NCBI GenBank assembly: GCA_014905825.1
Contig: JACGCN010000117.1
Coordinates: 1 to 38,962 of the forward strand
Length of the DNA stretch: 38,962 nucleotides
DNA from: Lyophyllum atratum
Lineage: Eukaryota; Basidiomycota; Agaricomycetes; Agaricales; Lyophyllaceae
Reading direction: 5' to 3'
Shown here: positions 38,812 to 38,962 of the stretch, piece by piece
Layout of the letters: each line of letters opens with the position of its first letter
Position numbering within the stretch: position 1 is the first letter of the stretch
Position numbers and translations under genes: made by a program
Notes under the pieces: generated by a model
The model's input: only the letters and a program-made list of their open reading frames with translations
Database searches by the model: none
What the model was told of the DNA's origin: nothing

Positions 38812-38962
38812 CTAGTATAGCACTGTCGTTTGGAGCGGGAGTAATCGGGGAGAAAAGGCGAGGAACAGCGTTAAGGGCGAGATGCGAGCTGCGCCTCCGG
38901 CCCCTAAGAGTTGTCTGGCACGATTCTAATACAACAGGACGAAGAGAGAGTCATTTGGGAAG

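Overview
The window looks like nuclear DNA of a filamentous basidiomycete, most likely an Agaricomycete. Genes are packed on both strands and cut by very many short introns, usually 45-70 nt, with GTNNGT donors, CTRAY branch sites close to the acceptor, and YAG ends. Nearly every gene belongs to a conserved eukaryotic or fungal family. I rebuilt 22 protein genes plus one gene cut by the left edge, with more than 100 introns. The method was by eye: splice consensus, codon phase and remembered family conservation. There is no transcript evidence behind any exon join.

Layout, left to right: an unassigned low-complexity protein (-, cut at base 1); splicing factor SPF27 (-) back to back with complex I subunit NDUFS3 (+); MTC1-like protein (-); PXMP4 (+); BTB-domain protein (-); Ras-type GTPase (-); a 2.2 kb stretch with no recognisable gene; a small unassigned protein (-); Yippee zinc protein (-); MPH1/FANCM DNA helicase (+); threonine aldolase (-) back to back with a small zinc-finger protein (+); TIM10 (-) back to back with UTP4 (+); Mpv17-family protein (-); a secreted His/Asp/Gly-rich protein (+); peptidyl-tRNA hydrolase 2 (-) back to back with HAS1 (+); TMEM33/Pom33 (+); a small membrane protein (+); a CBS/PB1 tail-anchored protein (+); SGF11 (+); and an MFS transporter (-). 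The genes form no pathway or cluster. What recurs is tight divergent pairs sharing promoters of 117-269 bp.

The most striking content is in gene structure. Eight genes need exons of 2-15 nt inside the coding sequence to keep frame and conserved motifs. These are 2 nt in the Ras GTPase, 2 and 7 nt in the transporter, two successive 4-nt exons in MPH1, 6 nt in peptidyl-tRNA hydrolase 2, 11 nt in SGF11, 13 nt in both the Mpv17-like and TMEM33 genes, and 15 nt in threonine aldolase. Each lies between ordinary-looking introns. Two GC-AG introns also appear. This is an unusually dense set of microexons and is the best candidate here for something under-described.

A second theme is one-base frame breaks inside otherwise conserved coding sequence. 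They sit in the left-end gene, SPF27, NDUFS3 and the small gene at 10.5-11.0 kb, often at short base runs. Most other genes read through cleanly. I favour local assembly errors, but real lesions cannot be excluded from sequence alone.
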